The notes beneath the pieces are model-generated. The model was given only the letters and a program-made list of their open reading frames with translations. It made no database searches and was not told the DNA's origin. A DNA stretch of 64,000 nt from Solenopsis invicta (lineage: Eukaryota; Arthropoda; Insecta; Hymenoptera; Formicidae), in the NCBI RefSeq assembly GCF_016802725.1, contig NC_052667.1:1640501-1704500 (forward strand), in the 5' to 3' direction. Positions 35,801-48,885 of the stretch are shown here, one piece after another; positions within the stretch are counted from its first letter, which is position 1, and the number at the start of each line of letters is the position of its first letter. Both the position numbers and the translations under genes were made by a program.

Positions 35801-38800
35801 ACCGTCGACACCTCGTCCGGATCATTAACATTTCACACGTATCGTAGCAGCAATTAACTCCCCAAACGAGCTCTATAATTAATGAAGGGGGATGAAGGAA
35901 TTGCACTGGCTCACTCCTCCGCGCAATCGACCACGGAAAAGATTAAGAGCTCGGTCACACCCTTCTAACTGCGGATTTCCATGATACCCTTAAATACAAT
36001 CAGTCTGCACATTTGTCTTACGCTTGACAACGAGAAACGGATTGCCACTGGGATAAATTATTGACTCGTTCGATATCATCTTTAATAACTCTTGCTGCCT
36101 GTGTATTACTACGTATGTAACCAATTGTATCGAGGAAATTACATGTAATGTCAATAGAAGATGAATAAAGATAACAACGTAAAAAGGAAATTGCATATAT
36201 ATTTGTTATTTTATACGTATTTATGTCAGATGTGCAATATTCAAATAAAATACTGTTTGTCGACTCTCGCTGAAATAATATTGTCTCGAGCTATTAAATT
36301 ATTATTAAAAAAGATTAAAAGCTGCATCGTCTCTAGCTACGTGTAATACGCGAATGTGTTCCCCTCACGTTGACCCTTCGTTAGAAGACGTGACATAGCG
36401 CCGGCTTGTACGAGCAACCTAATTAATTCCAGGCGCGAAAAAGATTATTTAAGGAGCAGGGGGAGGGTGACATTGAACGTGCCTCGCGCTTAAATAAGAT
36501 GAATCTCAGATTTACGAGAGTGGCGAGGGCGATATTTCAGCGATAGCGGGCTACCTCATTTTCTCATTGTCTCTATTAACTACCGGCATAGCCCGGAAAT
36601 TTATAACTCAGACGAGAAAAGAAGCCGACCGGCGCGGCGGCGACGGCGGCTGTAGGATGGAGGAGGCCGTGCCCGCTCTGGCTCGACGACATCTTTTTTC
36701 TTAATTCATTTGCCGGGGATTATTCATCAGCCATTACGGCGCTAACGAAACGCGAAACGGCGCAAAACGGTGCGGTGAGGGTGACAAAGTGTGCCGTCGC
36801 GATTGCCTTTCTACATTTCGAATGAGAATTTTACGGCGCGCGACTTTGACGAGAAAAAGGAGAAAGGGGAGAAAGACAGGGTGGAACAGGGGAGGGCCTT
36901 TCGAATTGTTAATGCGCGAGAAGCTGCCTCGACTTCTTTCCATTAACTTTAGTAACTATGTAGCTGAAGATGTACCGCTCGAAGAAAACCGTCTCCCTCT
37001 CTCTCTCCCACTATTTCATCCTCTCGACTTCGTGCATCCCCCTTCCATTCTTACTCTCGTCCTCGTTATCCTTAATCTCGTTTTCACGGTAACTCGTGCC
37101 AAGGACGTTAGATAAAACGATACGATATCACGAAAGACCATCTGCGCCGCTGCGCCCGATCGACGTTGCATTGCTAATGCAATAAAGCTCAAAGTTGATG
37201 GGAGGAGAGTTCAACTCTGGTCGATTATAATGGTGATGGAAGAGATGTTATATCCCACGTTCCTGCAATTCGTTTTGCCCCACATACGTGACTCTCGTAT
37301 GTCGAAATTGATTCTTGTAAATAATGAACAACGACGATTGGAAACAAAAAATCCTTGTATCACGAAGACACCCGCTAGAGTAACATAAATATTAATAACA
37401 TGAATTATAAGTCATATTTTGAAAAATAATACATACATGTGAATATAGAAAGTGCACGCTTTAAAAAAAAGCATAGAATATTTGTGTCGTTTCAAATCTT
37501 ATAAATTTTTAGAAGAACCTTTTAGTGAACAGCGCTCTTCTTTAAAAGAAAACTACTACAGTGGGCATATGAGCGGAAAATGGCGATGTGAAGTTATCCT
37601 TTAAACACTGAAGAAGAAAAGTTGCGAACGTACATCAGAGATGACTCGAATGTGTTGTCGGAAGAAACTATTTTATTTAATAAATAAATAAATAAACATT
37701 TCTAAGCTAGATCGATACATATCGTAGTTCTCAAATGATTAAATTTCATCTGTCTCGTTTGTCTCATCTATATACTAAACCTTAAAGTGATATCGCAAGT
37801 GTAACTTTCACCCAGGTACTAATTCAAATTTAGCACAGTTTTTGCATTATTAAAATTTAAGTAGTTTAAAGTAATGTTTAATAAGATTTTTTCTATTAAA
37901 ATGCTGTTTAAGTTTTAAGTATTCTAACACTTTACAATCTATGAAGTAGCAAAATCTAAAAAAAATTCTTGATTATGTAAATTTTCATCCAGATTAGTGT
38001 TAATGTCGGAATAATGTAAGCAGCACTCTCGGGTTAAGCTTCTTAAAGCTTAATTGCTCGAAAGTATGTTCGACGGCGCGTACAAAATGTCCGAAAGACA
38101 TCGGTAACATTTGTACTCCGGTAACGCCAGTCTCGCGAAATCTAACCGGAAGGACAGTACATCTCGCGAGGACACGCAATAGCTTTGGTACCCGCAGCTG
38201 TGGCAACGGAACAACGGTCCGACACAAGAAAGACGAGCGGCCGCAGTGCGCGCGTCGCGTCCGGCATCGTTGAATTTCAAATCGCATCGTCGTAGCTACA
38301 TCGTGCCATCCTTCACGACACACGTATAGAGAAATTCGAAGAGAGAAGGAAAAAGTAGCTCACGGCGAAAGAGCGTGTATAACGGAAAGGAAATTTACAT
38401 GCAACGAAAAAGAGAGATACGAACCGATGGAGAGAGCAGAGACTCGGAAATGGATCCTAACTTTTCAGATCACTTTTTTTTTCAGAATTTCAATGAGAGC
38501 ATCAAATTTGTAACTAGCTATATTTATATTGACATATTTTACCAATATAAAATTACCTTTATTTTTTAATAAAATTAGGATAAAACTTGAACTTTCTCGA
38601 GCATTGTAATTTTGATCATGTCCAAAACAAACGAAACGCACGCCTCTCTCTACTTTATCTCGCTTGACATAAATTTCAAATATTCGACATATCGACAGTG
38701 TAAAGCCTTAGTTCCAGTGTAATCGTTTCCACGTATAATAGATCCGCCCCTATACAGTTCGTGGGAAACGAGGAAGATGAAGTATTTAAGAAAGGAGCGA

Positions 38801-39138
38801 TAAGATAGGAGGTTGGGTGAAAGAGGCATGGAAAAAAAAAACTAAATTTTCATCGGCTCTACCGCCGGCGTCGTGCTTGGGAAGCAATGAAGCGAAATTA
38901 CAGCGTGCGATATCTCGGCCTGTGCATTGTCTCGCGACGTAAATTTACAAGTGAACTTCTCCAATTTTAACTGCGATATCGCGTACGCAGGCCCACATTT
39001 ATTAGTTACACGTTCGAAAAAGAAGCGGTCGATTAGGAATAGGTAGAAAAATGAGACATGTTCTAAAGAATGTGTGATGGTCGTAGTGTAAAAATATGTC
39101 TGCTCTCTATGTCAAAAATCCAGGTTCAAATTCGTCCA

Positions 39139-39300
39139 CACTGAAAAAACAAAGTTGTTAACTTAACTTAATTCTTCAACTTGATTAAATCTCTTCAATA
39201 TTTATGTATTTATTTAGCATTAAGTATTTATGTATTTAAGTTAAAGAAATTTAATCAAATTGAAAAATTTAATCAAGTTAACAATTCTTTTTTCTCAGTG
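39139..39300. mobile_element. CACTG...CAGTG palindromic MITE
   Basis: A 162-bp palindrome: CACTGAAAAAACAAAGTTGTTAAC at the left, with its complement ending TTTTTTCTCAGTG at the right. It shares sequence with the copy at 63221-63420 (CAACTTGATTAAAT, TATTTATGTATTTAAG). Confidence 0.7.
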
Positions 39301-40269
39301 CAAAACATATCAACTTTTTTTAACTAATTATCACATCTCGCGTAAAAGACAATGGCATATAAGTATTACTGTGCAAATAAAGACCACGATCTTCAGTCGT
39401 GAAGGAGAGACTAAACTTGAAAGATTTTTAATTTACTGATAGATTTTAAATAAATGTACTAATTAGCAAGAAGACTGCAAGTCAAATCAAAATTATATTT
39501 GTAATATATTTGTAAATTTTTATTAAATGCAAAATTTACAGAAATATAATATTTTTTTAAATAAACTACATTTTTATCATTGATAAAGCGTAACAAGATT
39601 TTCATCAAGTTCTCTTGAATCCTGCATATAATTTAGCTTTTAAATCTATTTCTTTTATTCTTGCAGCTTAATAAAATCCGTGGTTTCTTTCTATTTGCTT
39701 ATCTTACCCATTGCAGTTTCAAGTAATAATCTTTCTTCTTATATGGCATAATAAGTAGCAATAATACTTTAAAAGAATAAGGTACTCGTAGCAATATAAA
39801 TGCATTTCAGTCATGATATTCGCGGCAACAAGTAAAATAACGCCTATCTATGAATACGAAGGATTGTACCGAGAACCGTCGACATGAAACGTTTAACCGT
39901 CGTCTTTCTCACGCGTCCCTTAGGGACAAGCAAACAGAAGGAACTGAAATTCTCCCCCAGCAGCACTTTTCCTTCTTTTTTGCGAGAAACGTCGAAGAAG
40001 CGTGAGCGAGTCGGTTTCCTGTTTTCTTACGGGTTTCTCCATGACGGAGCGCGCGCCGGGAGTAAGAGGGTGTATCCCAACCCACATCGTGTTTGTTTTT
40101 CCCCTGTTTTTCGCAGATTCGCCCTTTAAACCGCGCGTATATAAATCGTCATGATAAATTTTCTGTTAATCTGCGAGCGTTAAAGTGCGGACCGATTTTT
40201 GCCGGTTAAAGCATCTCAGGATTCCGCTGTAGAGAATAGAATTTCGCGTGACACCTTTACCGAATACAG

Positions 40270-40274
<5 letters not shown>

Positions 40275-40304
<30 letters not shown>
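40275..40304. repeat. (GA)n microsatellite
   Basis: About 15 GA units. Confidence 0.9.
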
Positions 40305-40305
<1 letters not shown>

Positions 40306-40750
40306 ACATTTTAGATTGAAATGCAATCAACCGACCGAGAAAGTTTTCCAAAAATAAATTAAATACAATTCGAAATAAGACAATGTAACATTGATCGTTA
40401 TATTTAAATCCACGCATACTCTTTTCCAATAACAAAGATTTTTTTTTATTTTACAGCCGGTTCTAATTATTGGAGAAATATCAATTATTTTCATGTAAAG
40501 AAAGGCTATACGTGATTCTGATAGTTTGAACATAGTATCGCGATCGACTAGCCTACGATTTATTGCTTTGTACCTGTACGTCGATCTTGATGCCAATAGC
40601 AATGTTCATTTCGCGAAACGTAAATGCGAAACCGTTGAGCGGAACAATTCGGGCAATCCATCGCCGAATCCTTGCGTCCCATTGCATTGCTATTTGCTGA
40701 ATTAGGCAGAATATTAAACGGAGAACTCGCAGCAGCTGCCTCGTCGTCCG

Positions 40751-40879
40751 ATGGCGACTTACAGCTTCGCCATGGAATTCGAGGGGGTCCCAATCTCGGG
40801 GCGCCCCTCTCCCTCTCTCTCTCTCTCTCTCTTTCTCTTCCGTCTTCGATTCGGATTATACAGCAGCCCGGGGCGACGG
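40751..40879 (+). other. Candidate + strand exon with microsatellite-coded Ser-Leu run
   Basis: An open frame beginning MATYSFAMEFEGVPISG, running through a CT repeat (Ser-Leu alternation), and ending near CGACGG|GTGAGT. The donor is good. The rest of the support is weak and the protein is unknown. Confidence 0.15.
40806..40832. repeat. (CT)n microsatellite
   Basis: About 12 CT units with one interruption; it lies within the weak exon candidate at 40751-40879. Confidence 0.9.
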
Positions 40880-41129
40880 GTGAGTGTTGGTACGTGAGTG
40901 TGTGCAGCAATTTATCGGTTACCTAACGGGATGGCTATCGGTTATCGCTAATCGACGATCGCTCGGCCTTATTCGATTACACGCTAATCACTGGCTCGAC
41001 CCGATCGATTACGGCTAGTCTGCCGCTTCCGAACGTCCTGCGGCTATCCGAGTGCCCCCGGTACCGTGTGAAGATAAAGGGTGGAGAAATAAATATGTCC
41101 ACCAGTCTTGAAAAACGTATTTTAACCGT

Positions 41130-41131
<2 letters not shown>

Positions 41132-41190
<59 letters not shown>
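41132..41190. repeat. (CT)n microsatellite, longest in the window
   Basis: About 29 uninterrupted units; likely polymorphic. Confidence 0.95.
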
Positions 41191-41192
<2 letters not shown>

Positions 41193-44124
41193 AACTCCTT
41201 TAACCTTTCTACTGTACCAAAGAGAGCAATAGCACCGCGCGAGAGCAAATCATTACCTTTGTGATCTCGTAAATCAATTGAGAGCCGCGTGAGAAAGTAT
41301 ACAAGATTTTCGAATTTTACAACATTGCACAAAATTGGTATTAAGCCATTTTTAATAACTGAGATCGCTGAAAATATTGTTATTTATTAACATACACGTA
41401 ATATAATAGCGAAATACCTATTTGAGCAGTCAAAATGAAAAAGATGCGCAAGGTGCACGAGACGGTATTCGTTGTATCATAAACTCGCTGAAGATATTAT
41501 GGAAAAGGAATTGCTCCACGATGTAAATGCAATGTTTCTGTAATCGCCGCGAACAAACTGGCAGGATTATAACGCGCGTGAGCAGCGAAAAGAAGAGGAA
41601 ATATCCGCAAAGGGACACCGGGGATGAAAAGAGTCGTACAAGATAAGCGCCCGTGACAAACGAATGGATTAATAACAGCTGCTAGAATACTGTTAGCGAC
41701 ATATTCTTGCCGTTCATCGTTTCCCTCCCTTGACGAAGAATAAATGCGTAATAACAAAGAATACAAACGGTTCGTTGTTCACCACGTAATATCGCGAGAT
41801 TGCCCTGTTCCACAAACAAACATGTCGAGACAACAGAGATTGCCACTTTGCCTTATCTACGTCTCGTTATCGATGATTAGCTTTGTAATAGCAAAATACT
41901 TTATCACAAAGTCAAAATATTTCAAGTTTCGTCAAGATAAGCTTGGTTAACGTACAGCTAACAACAACGATGATTTTATCATATTTTATATATAATTATA
42001 TATATTTATATTTAATTCTACATTTTCTGTAATTTGATCATTTTAAATATCTCTGTGGTTTTCAATGGCGCAAAAAAAGTACCAAAGAAAAAAATTGTTA
42101 GTTTCAAAGGGACAGATATGATAGGCAGCAGGAAACAATTTTTTTTCGTATCATTAAAAACCAGAGATATTTTACAAGATTAGTGTAATATTTTATGTTT
42201 AAAATTATCTTAAAGTCAACATATTCCATATGGTTGAATTCGTTTTTTATTAATTACATTAATATATCATACCATTTAAAAACAAATGTTGATCTCTAAA
42301 TGATCGAGTTACAGAAAAAGAGTACAGACTTTTTTTATCCGGATAGTTAGTACTGGTTTCACTTAGGATAATTTTAAATAAAAATAATATCCATTCCGTA
42401 TTATAACATACAAATAAACAAGCTAACTCTTGAATCCGCGATGCTGAGATATCGATGTCATTATCAATGTTACGCTTTTTAAGTGCAAACAGTCTCAAGT
42501 AACGACTAATGGTAGTCATATTCGAACAAATACGGTTTTCTGTGAAACAAACGTGGAATTTCCCTTTGTTTCATGAACGACTACACCGTTACAACAGCGG
42601 CTGTTATCGCTAAGTTGGCGGATCGCCGCGGTATCGACTACGAGATTTATTTTGCAAGCGGTAATGCACCGTACACGACGTCGTATAAAACTATATTCTT
42701 CCCGTCGCGTCGGCGTGCGAGCGAGCGAGCGAGCGGAAGTCTCGTCGGAAAGCAGCCTCTTTCGAGAATATTGGAACTGCAAAGCCGCTTAGCTGGACAA
42801 TCTGTCGTAAATATCCAGCAAACGCTCGGCTTACAGGTATAAATATATAATGCGGACTCTCTTGTATACACATGCACCCCGCATAGACCCCGCATAGACC
42901 CCGACCAACCGTTGTCGGACAACAGTGTTTTCGGAAAAGTATATCATCGTGCCCGCTTCTCTCCCCGCGAGAGGCGAAGAAAAAAGCACGCGAAACATAT
43001 TGGTACCGCGCGTGCACGGAGAGAATTTTCTCATAAAATATCAAGGTAGTCGTAGGGGACAACATTGTATTTCGAAGAATTTTATGTGATTTCCTCTGAT
43101 TTATTAATATCTACCACGCACATTTTATATTTTAACATAGTAAAATATAAAGTATGTTTGATTCTTTCTACTGCACTGTATAGTGAAATTTCAACAATTT
43201 TACAATATGTTGAACATGCTTTTTTATGCTTTTTTTATGATTTTAAATAAAATAAACGCTAGGTAGCAACAAATATGTACAATACTTGATAGAAATTTTA
43301 CAATACAGAATATTTTCTATTTGATTTAGCCACTCATCACAATTTTTCAATAGAGCACGGTAAATTAATTAACGCGCTGTTTATATCATAAACAAATAAT
43401 ATATAACGTCATCTATCAATAGAAGAAATAGTGTAGCATGTAAGGCAGGAGATTCATAATTCAACGTTCCTGCATTTTTAAATTCCACTAAACTTTTTTT
43501 GCTGTCCGAATTCATCTTAAAGGAATAAATTAATTCCTGAAGAATTTGTCCATTTTTTCATTATTATCGCTCGCCAACAAAAGAAGATAAAACGAAATTT
43601 TAAATGGACAATAGTTTATTACATATCAGGATGCTCTCTACGCATTACCAAAGTTTCATAATTTTTTGAATTTCCGAGATGGAGACTTTTTCTTGTTAGA
43701 AGTTGCGACGAAAGCGACGAGCTTGTGTACGGCAGCATCTCGCGAATGAACCTACATTTCTTCTCACTCTGTGTTTCGCATAATATTACGAAATCTACGT
43801 AGACGGTGGACATTGCAAAACGAGAAAATAAAGTGCGACTCGATGGGGACGAAATTGAACGCGATCCCTTTCGATACGAGGAGCGCTAATGCGATACGAT
43901 AGTCGTATCGGCAATGAATCCAACTTAAATCGTTCATTACGTTCAGGCGGGCAGACGCTGTCGGGTGATTGCTCTACCATTGCCACGAATATATCGCGGT
44001 CAAATTTACAAGCGCGCTTCTGCTCTTGTCGCTCGTTGCGGTGGCGAACGAGCGTGTAACGCACCCCCTTGTCGTTCATAATACCAGTGTATACGATTCC
44101 CAGTGATTCATTCACTACAATCCG

Positions 44125-44145
44125 CGCCGCCGCCGCCGCCGCCGC
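44125..44145. repeat. (GCC)n trinucleotide repeat
   Basis: Seven GCC units in a CpG-rich stretch. Confidence 0.9.
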
Positions 44146-45347
44146 GCTGGAGCATCGCCCGAACGTTAATCGTGCTCAATTTAACCCCTGCGCGACACCG
44201 AGCCCTCGTCCTCGTATCTCTCGTCTCTCGTCGACGCATGCATGTATAATACATTCGAGAAAAAAACAGGATCACGGATGGATCGTTAATAAAAGACTTT
44301 GAGCAAATAAATTATATTTATCACCGCGCGGCTTGATATTTGTACGCTTATTCAGATGTAAAAATAAACTACAGTCAGTTTAAATTGAAAATTAATCGGC
44401 CCGTAATATCAACTTTGTTTTTTAATGGTTTGCAGAATGTTTGTGACACGGGTACATTTAAGCTTACAAAGTCTACCGTCTGTTGGCGAATTGAGAAAGT
44501 TGTTGTCAAAAAAAAGGGATTATTAATTTAGTCGGCTGAGAGATAATGTTAACTTCTAAAACTTCTAGATGCAAACTTTCAGATATTATGTTTTTGAAAC
44601 TTCTTCTTTCTTTCACATACCGCAGAAAAAAAAAGTTTAGTAATAATAATACAGTTTCGATAAAATAATTTCAATTAAAATATTTAATTAATATAATCAA
44701 ATATTTAGTAATTATATTAATAGTAATCAAATACAATTTATAATAAACAATCGGTTACTAAATGGTTATCAAACGGTTACTAAATATTATTAAATATTCG
44801 GACGTATACATATATAAATATATATTATTATATATTGGAACATTTAATTAAAATGATTTTACCAGATCTTAGTAACTATTATCTAGATTTAATTATTATT
44901 ATCAAACTCTTTCATCTGCATATTATTTATAATTAAATATTACGCTTAATTTCGCATGTGTTATATTCAATATTGATATATAATAAATATATTGAAACAA
45001 CACTTTTTTTACAAATATATTAAAACCGGCTTGCTCTAAATAATTAAAAAATCTGTTTAAAAACGATCTATTAAAATTAAAGATTTTTCATTCGTACGAT
45101 TGCCAATCCGGTCTTTGTCGCTATCAATTTCAGGTGCACCAGACAAGGCGATTAAAACTTTTTCAACGTCAGGGAGAAAATATTGACTCAATTACCGGAA
45201 AAGAGTTTCGCGCATGAAAATTTCCTTTGGGGGATAGCTATCGAGCAATTTCAACTACGTCATCGCGGATGCGCTCGCGGGTATTTACACAACGCAAAAA
45301 TCTCAATAAGTCTCATAAAGAAAACCCGGAAATAAAGCTCGAAAGCT

Positions 45348-45382
45348 GCTACGAACAATGAAAAATAATCATTGTTCGTAGC
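45348..45382. repeat. Perfect 14-bp-stem hairpin
   Basis: GCTACGAACAATGA, a 7-base A/T loop, then TCATTGTTCGTAGC. It lacks a following T run, so it is not an obvious terminator. Confidence 0.6.
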
Positions 45383-46019
45383 GGTGGCACTCGCTAGTTC
45401 AGCCACGATATCCAGTTTCCACACGTTCGCGCCCAAGGGCAACGTATCTGGGGTCTTATAACTGCTTCTAAAACATATCAATCTCTAAAATAATTTTTAA
45501 AAAGTGGTTACAATTAAGTAGTTCAAATTCTTAAAAAGTTTCTGTCACAATAAAATTCAATGTCGACTTTTTAATAAGTGAAATGTGAGTCGAGTCAGAT
45601 ACGAGAACGGAGTTTTCGCCCCTCATTCGACGGAATGATGACGCGAGAGGCCGAGAAGGGTGATCGATGTATCTCCGGGATACTATCGGCGGCATCGACA
45701 CGCCGTTCACGTATACGTAAACGACAGTTTCATTGGATTGCATCGTCTGCGTGTTCTCGCGGTATTCGTGCAAAGACTTCGAGAGAGCGAGACGCGTGGA
45801 ACGTAGCGCGCTCATTAATCGCTCCATTCTTCCGGCTCGCGCGACGTCGAGCGCGAGAATTTCGGAACGCGAGCGTAATTTATCGGGCACGTCGCGCGGC
45901 TCTCGGCCTTTTTCGCGGTGCTTGTTAAGGACTTCGGGAAAACTAAGATGCGTCTCTTATTCCATTTTTCCCTACGGACGCTTAAGCGTACTTAGCGGCG
46001 CCGCGCAACTTAATTTTTC

Positions 46020-46071
46020 CGTCTCTCTCTCTTTTTCTCACCCCCATCCCCCCCCTCCTTTTCTTTTTCTT
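46020..46071 (+). repeat. Polypyrimidine tract
   Basis: About 50 bases of nearly pure C/T, including runs of C. Confidence 0.8.
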
Positions 46072-48847
46072 GGCCGGTAAAAAATCTTACATAATGGAAG
46101 CTCTTAGGCGTTCTTAAGACCCGTAATGAGAGCGCCACACCTACTCGAAGTTCACGGGAGATTCATTCAAAGTCGGCCGCGGCCACGTAATTAAATTTTA
46201 AAGAACGTCGGCTTACACCGTAACGTGAGCGGCCACCACGTCGGATAATGTAAATGGCGGTACAACGACGTAAAGTCGTCGTCTCATGTGTAAACATGTA
46301 TTAGACCCTTACCCAACGTCGCCCGGAACTTCAGTGAACAAACACGACCATTGGACGGCCGAGTAAGTTCTTAATGAAGCTTAGGCTTGGGCGCCGGGCT
46401 CATTCTGCCCGCCGCCGTACTGGCTTCTTAGTGCATTTACGCCACAACGAGCGGACCCGCGTAATGGTCGCAGTCTCTATCTTGCTACTCGTGACCCAAA
46501 AATGTGTATACGGAATTGTTAATAGGCGACCACCTCTATTACCCGAGGGAACTTTCCTTTTGCAACTTTGCGGATGCTGCATATGAGTAGCAATAATGCA
46601 GTATCGCTCGTAAAGTACCGCGAGATTACCGACCAAAGTTTTCCAAAAGAGCTTTAATCTTACAGTAAGGTTATATAGCGAAGGATAAGACTAAATACAT
46701 AAAATTAAAATATATGTTTCTGCCCAAAAGAATTTTTACTACTTGAATTTCTTAATTACTTTCGTAAATTGATATCAAAAATCGAGTTTTCAAATCTGAA
46801 AGAATTTGCTTGGCTACGATTCCGATACGATTACCTTTTGATAAAAAATATATTAATGCATATTACGTTCTATACAACACCTAAAGTACACAGACCGACA
46901 GATAGATACCAATCGACGTGAGAAAACTCGTGGCATCTTCGCAGAAATCATTTAACAACGCCATTCATTGCCCATTCCGACGAGATGTAGAAAAGACAAG
47001 GTGTGTGCATTATTCCGTATGTGTCTTCAACCCAAAGTTTATTCGATTGGCGCCATTAATAGGGAGTTAAACGCAGACGGCATATTCTGCAAGATAAAAT
47101 TCCGCGGTCGGCCACCGGACGCTTGCATCTCGCTAATTATTATTATTATGTATTTCTCGTATCGTATTCAAAATTACAAGCAAACACGACCGGTTCGGTT
47201 TTCGCCATTTCCACTTTCTAGCAGGCGAGTTATATCGCCTAACCATGTTTGTCGTCGCCTATATACCGAGACCTGCCAGCTGTTTGCGTTGCGTCGCGCG
47301 CAACCCCGCTACATCCATTAGTAACTTTATACTTAAATGCAACGAGGCGGCCGCGACGCGACTCCCATTGAGAGACGGTCCGTCCCTTATTTGTGCCGGC
47401 CCTTATGTCGTCTCCGCCACTACTCGCGGAAGTCACCCACCTTTTCTTCATCTGCCTCTCGCGGGGTTAGCTCCCTTTTAGCGCGACTAAACTCGTACGA
47501 ACTTCAATTAACCTGGCAACTTCCGCGAGTCTCTTGCTTCTCGTTGAAATCTCAAATACGGGCAAAGAAAAGAAAGAAAATTTTTCTGGTCATACTATTT
47601 TCTCGTTGTGTGCTATTTTTACATTTATATGCATTATGAAGACATAAAATAATTTTCACGTAGATAACGATAAAATAAAAAGTACAAAAATCAGTGATAA
47701 AATAATTTTTCTCAGCACTTTGCGATCGACTTCTTAACATTATAAAAATGAATGATTGAATACAACATTTAAATAATTGAGCAAAACACTAGATCTAATA
47801 AGAAAAGGATAAAAACAAATTTAAAACCTTAATTACTTTTCCTAAACTTAAAAAAATTTGACTCTTCGTATAACAAAAATCGTTATCGAATACAATTTGC
47901 ATGTTGCATTAATATCAGACTATAATATTAAGTATAAAAACGGACTGTCCTTTTATATAAGAATCAATAAATAGATTGAGTTATTTCTAAAAATAGAATA
48001 TAAAGAAATTAAAATGGCTCACATCTTATATTAAAATCATGGAATCATTTAAATAATTACAGAAATATGACGACGAAGAAAATTAACTATTTCAAGAAAT
48101 GATAATTTCATTTGTAGAACTTATTATAAGCACAATGAATAATCTAAATCTAACTTTTAAGACATTAGGAACGATTTGATATTATAATAAGTATTATTGT
48201 CGGAACACAATTAAATGACATAATTCTCGCGTTAAAATTGAAAATATTAACTAAAAATATCTAATGGTGTCTAGAAATAACGTGTCTCTGTCTAAATAGA
48301 TAAAATGGTATTTAAAAACAAATTTAAATAAATTATAAAATAATTAAATAAAATTAAGAATAATTACATAGAAAAGTTTAATATAAAATTGATTCACTTT
48401 TATGATTATACATTATTCAAACTTCGACTAATAACATTTTATATTATAAGAGAGAACATGACTAAATAATGGAGAATCGAATTACACAAAATGTTATTAC
48501 TCTTTCAATTTGAAAAGGAGCAAACACATTAAAAATAATAAAAATTGTTAAAAAAACATTAAAAGCTCGGAAACGTTTTACAGATATTTTTACATTACTT
48601 AAAACGTTGACATCAATTCACGAGTATAATAGATGCTTTTCACTCTCTTATCGTATTGCAACTATCGATGCGAATCGAAGCTAGCTCAAATAGATATTAG
48701 TATCGCTAAAAGCCATATAAATGAAAAGCATCCATTAAGTCATAAAATTCTCATAAGTACATCTATGTCAAAGCTGCGCGGATTTTTTCGGTTGCGTAAT
48801 AGTTTTCGACGGCGATGTAACGAGACAAAGGAGCAAAGAGAGGTAAA

Positions 48848-48885
48848 GAGAGAAAAAGAGAGAGAGAGAGAGAGAATACAGAGAG
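48848..48885. repeat. (GA)n microsatellite, imperfect
   Basis: GAGA units with interruptions. Confidence 0.85.

Noticed and set aside
38000..38323. Minus-strand Cys-rich frames suggestive of a zinc finger
   Set aside because: The Cys/His spacing does not fit a known finger, and two overlapping frames are equally open in CpG-rich DNA.
39060..39137. tRNA-like or tRNA-derived SINE sequence ending CCAGGTTCAAATTCGTCC
   Set aside because: A B-box-like motif is present and a loose A-box-like string precedes it, but no cloverleaf could be formed with confidence.
40560..40910. Minus frame of 116 codons
   Set aside because: It is dominated by the CT repeat and has no splice or homology support.
41015..41332. 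Minus frame with a long Arg-Glu run
   Set aside because: It is the translation of the CT/GA microsatellite at 41132-41190.
42885..42907. Short tandem repeat CCCCGCATAGA x2
   Set aside because: Only two units of 11 bases; too small to be meaningful.
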